In this document: in pieces, positions 6,340 to 6,438 of the stretch
Position numbering within the stretch: position 1 is the stretch's first letter
Layout of the letters: each line of letters starts with the position of its first letter
Source of the DNA: an uncultured Chthoniobacterales bacterium
Lineage (GTDB): Bacteria > Verrucomicrobiota > Verrucomicrobiia > Chthoniobacterales > UBA10450
NCBI GenBank assembly: GCA_955652155.1
Contig: CATPAT010000224.1
Location: 1-6,438, forward strand
Length of the DNA stretch: 6,438 nt
Direction of reading: 5' to 3'
Translations under genes and position numbers: made by a program
The notes under the pieces: generated by a model
What the model saw: the letters and a program-made list of their open reading frames with translations, nothing else
Told to the model about the DNA's origin: nothing
The model's database searches: none

Positions 6340-6438
6340 ATGAGACGCCACATTTTCTGCACCCACACCGAACGGTTTATCGAACGATTTATGAGACAAT
6401 GTCGAACAATGAGAAGCGCACGGGCAAAGACGCTGGCG
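6340..6438 (+). other. Open frame running off the right edge, uncertain
   Basis: From the ATG at 6340 the plus frame stays open for 33 codons to the window end, with further in-frame ATGs at 6391 and 6409. The short translation (MRRHIFCTHTERFIERFMRQ and onward) matches nothing I know. If a gene starts here, 6391 or 6409 is a likelier start, since 6340 is only 6 bases after the PEP-CTERM stop and has no ribosome binding site. It may equally be chance. Confidence 0.2.
6370..6393 (+). repeat. Two tandem 12-base imperfect repeats
   Basis: GAACGGTTTATC (6370-6381) is directly followed by GAACGATTTATG (6382-6393), identical at 10 of 12 positions. They lie downstream of the PEP-CTERM gene and upstream of a possible start codon. 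They could be a small operator pair or chance. Confidence 0.3.

Noticed and set aside
6336..6358. Possible terminator hairpin after the PEP-CTERM gene
   Set aside because: AGAAATG and CATTTTCT pair only with a bulge, the stem is AT-rich and no T-run follows.
1..6438. tRNA or rRNA genes, CRISPR arrays, insertion sequences, phage genes, toxin-antitoxin or defence genes
   Set aside because: I saw no tRNA-like cloverleaf, no regularly spaced repeats, no transposase or integrase motifs, and no defence-type protein.

Overview
The window looks like an ordinary chromosomal segment of a Gram-negative-type bacterium of moderate GC content. The best guess is the Verrucomicrobiota, perhaps the Spartobacteria/Chthoniobacterales side. 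That placement is an inference from three things: a PEP-CTERM protein ending in VPES + hydrophobic helix + RRK, an intergenic GC-rich palindromic repeat, and a divergent GlgA-like glycosyltransferase. No marker gene in the window proves it.

Layout. Four genes lie on the minus strand and one complete gene on the plus strand. Reading the minus strand in its own direction (right to left): ileS (isoleucyl-tRNA synthetase, start at 5314), then lspA (lipoprotein signal peptidase) joined to it by a 4-base ATGA overlap. Next comes a gap of about 84 bases filled by two GC-rich hairpins that resemble a REP-type element, then cca (tRNA nucleotidyltransferase/poly(A) polymerase family with an HD domain). 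cca ends inside a strong 13-bp hairpin. After a non-coding gap of 243 bases comes the N-terminal 124 codons of a GT5 glycogen/starch-synthase-like protein, cut by the left edge. To the right of ileS, a 455-base divergent intergenic region holds a perfect 10-bp inverted repeat. It leads to a plus-strand gene for a 187-residue exported PEP-CTERM protein. The last 100 bases hold only short repeats and an open frame that runs off the edge.

How the genes fit together. ileS and cca both serve tRNA function (charging and 3'-end maturation). lspA finishes lipoproteins at the inner membrane and is a common partner of ileS. The PEP-CTERM protein would be handled by an exosortase encoded elsewhere, not by LspA.

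I did not find a convincing undescribed system. The points most worth checking are the GlgA-like protein that lacks the donor-binding lysine of the KTGGL motif, the REP-like double hairpin, the hairpin embedded in the end of cca, and the inverted repeat upstream of the PEP-CTERM gene.
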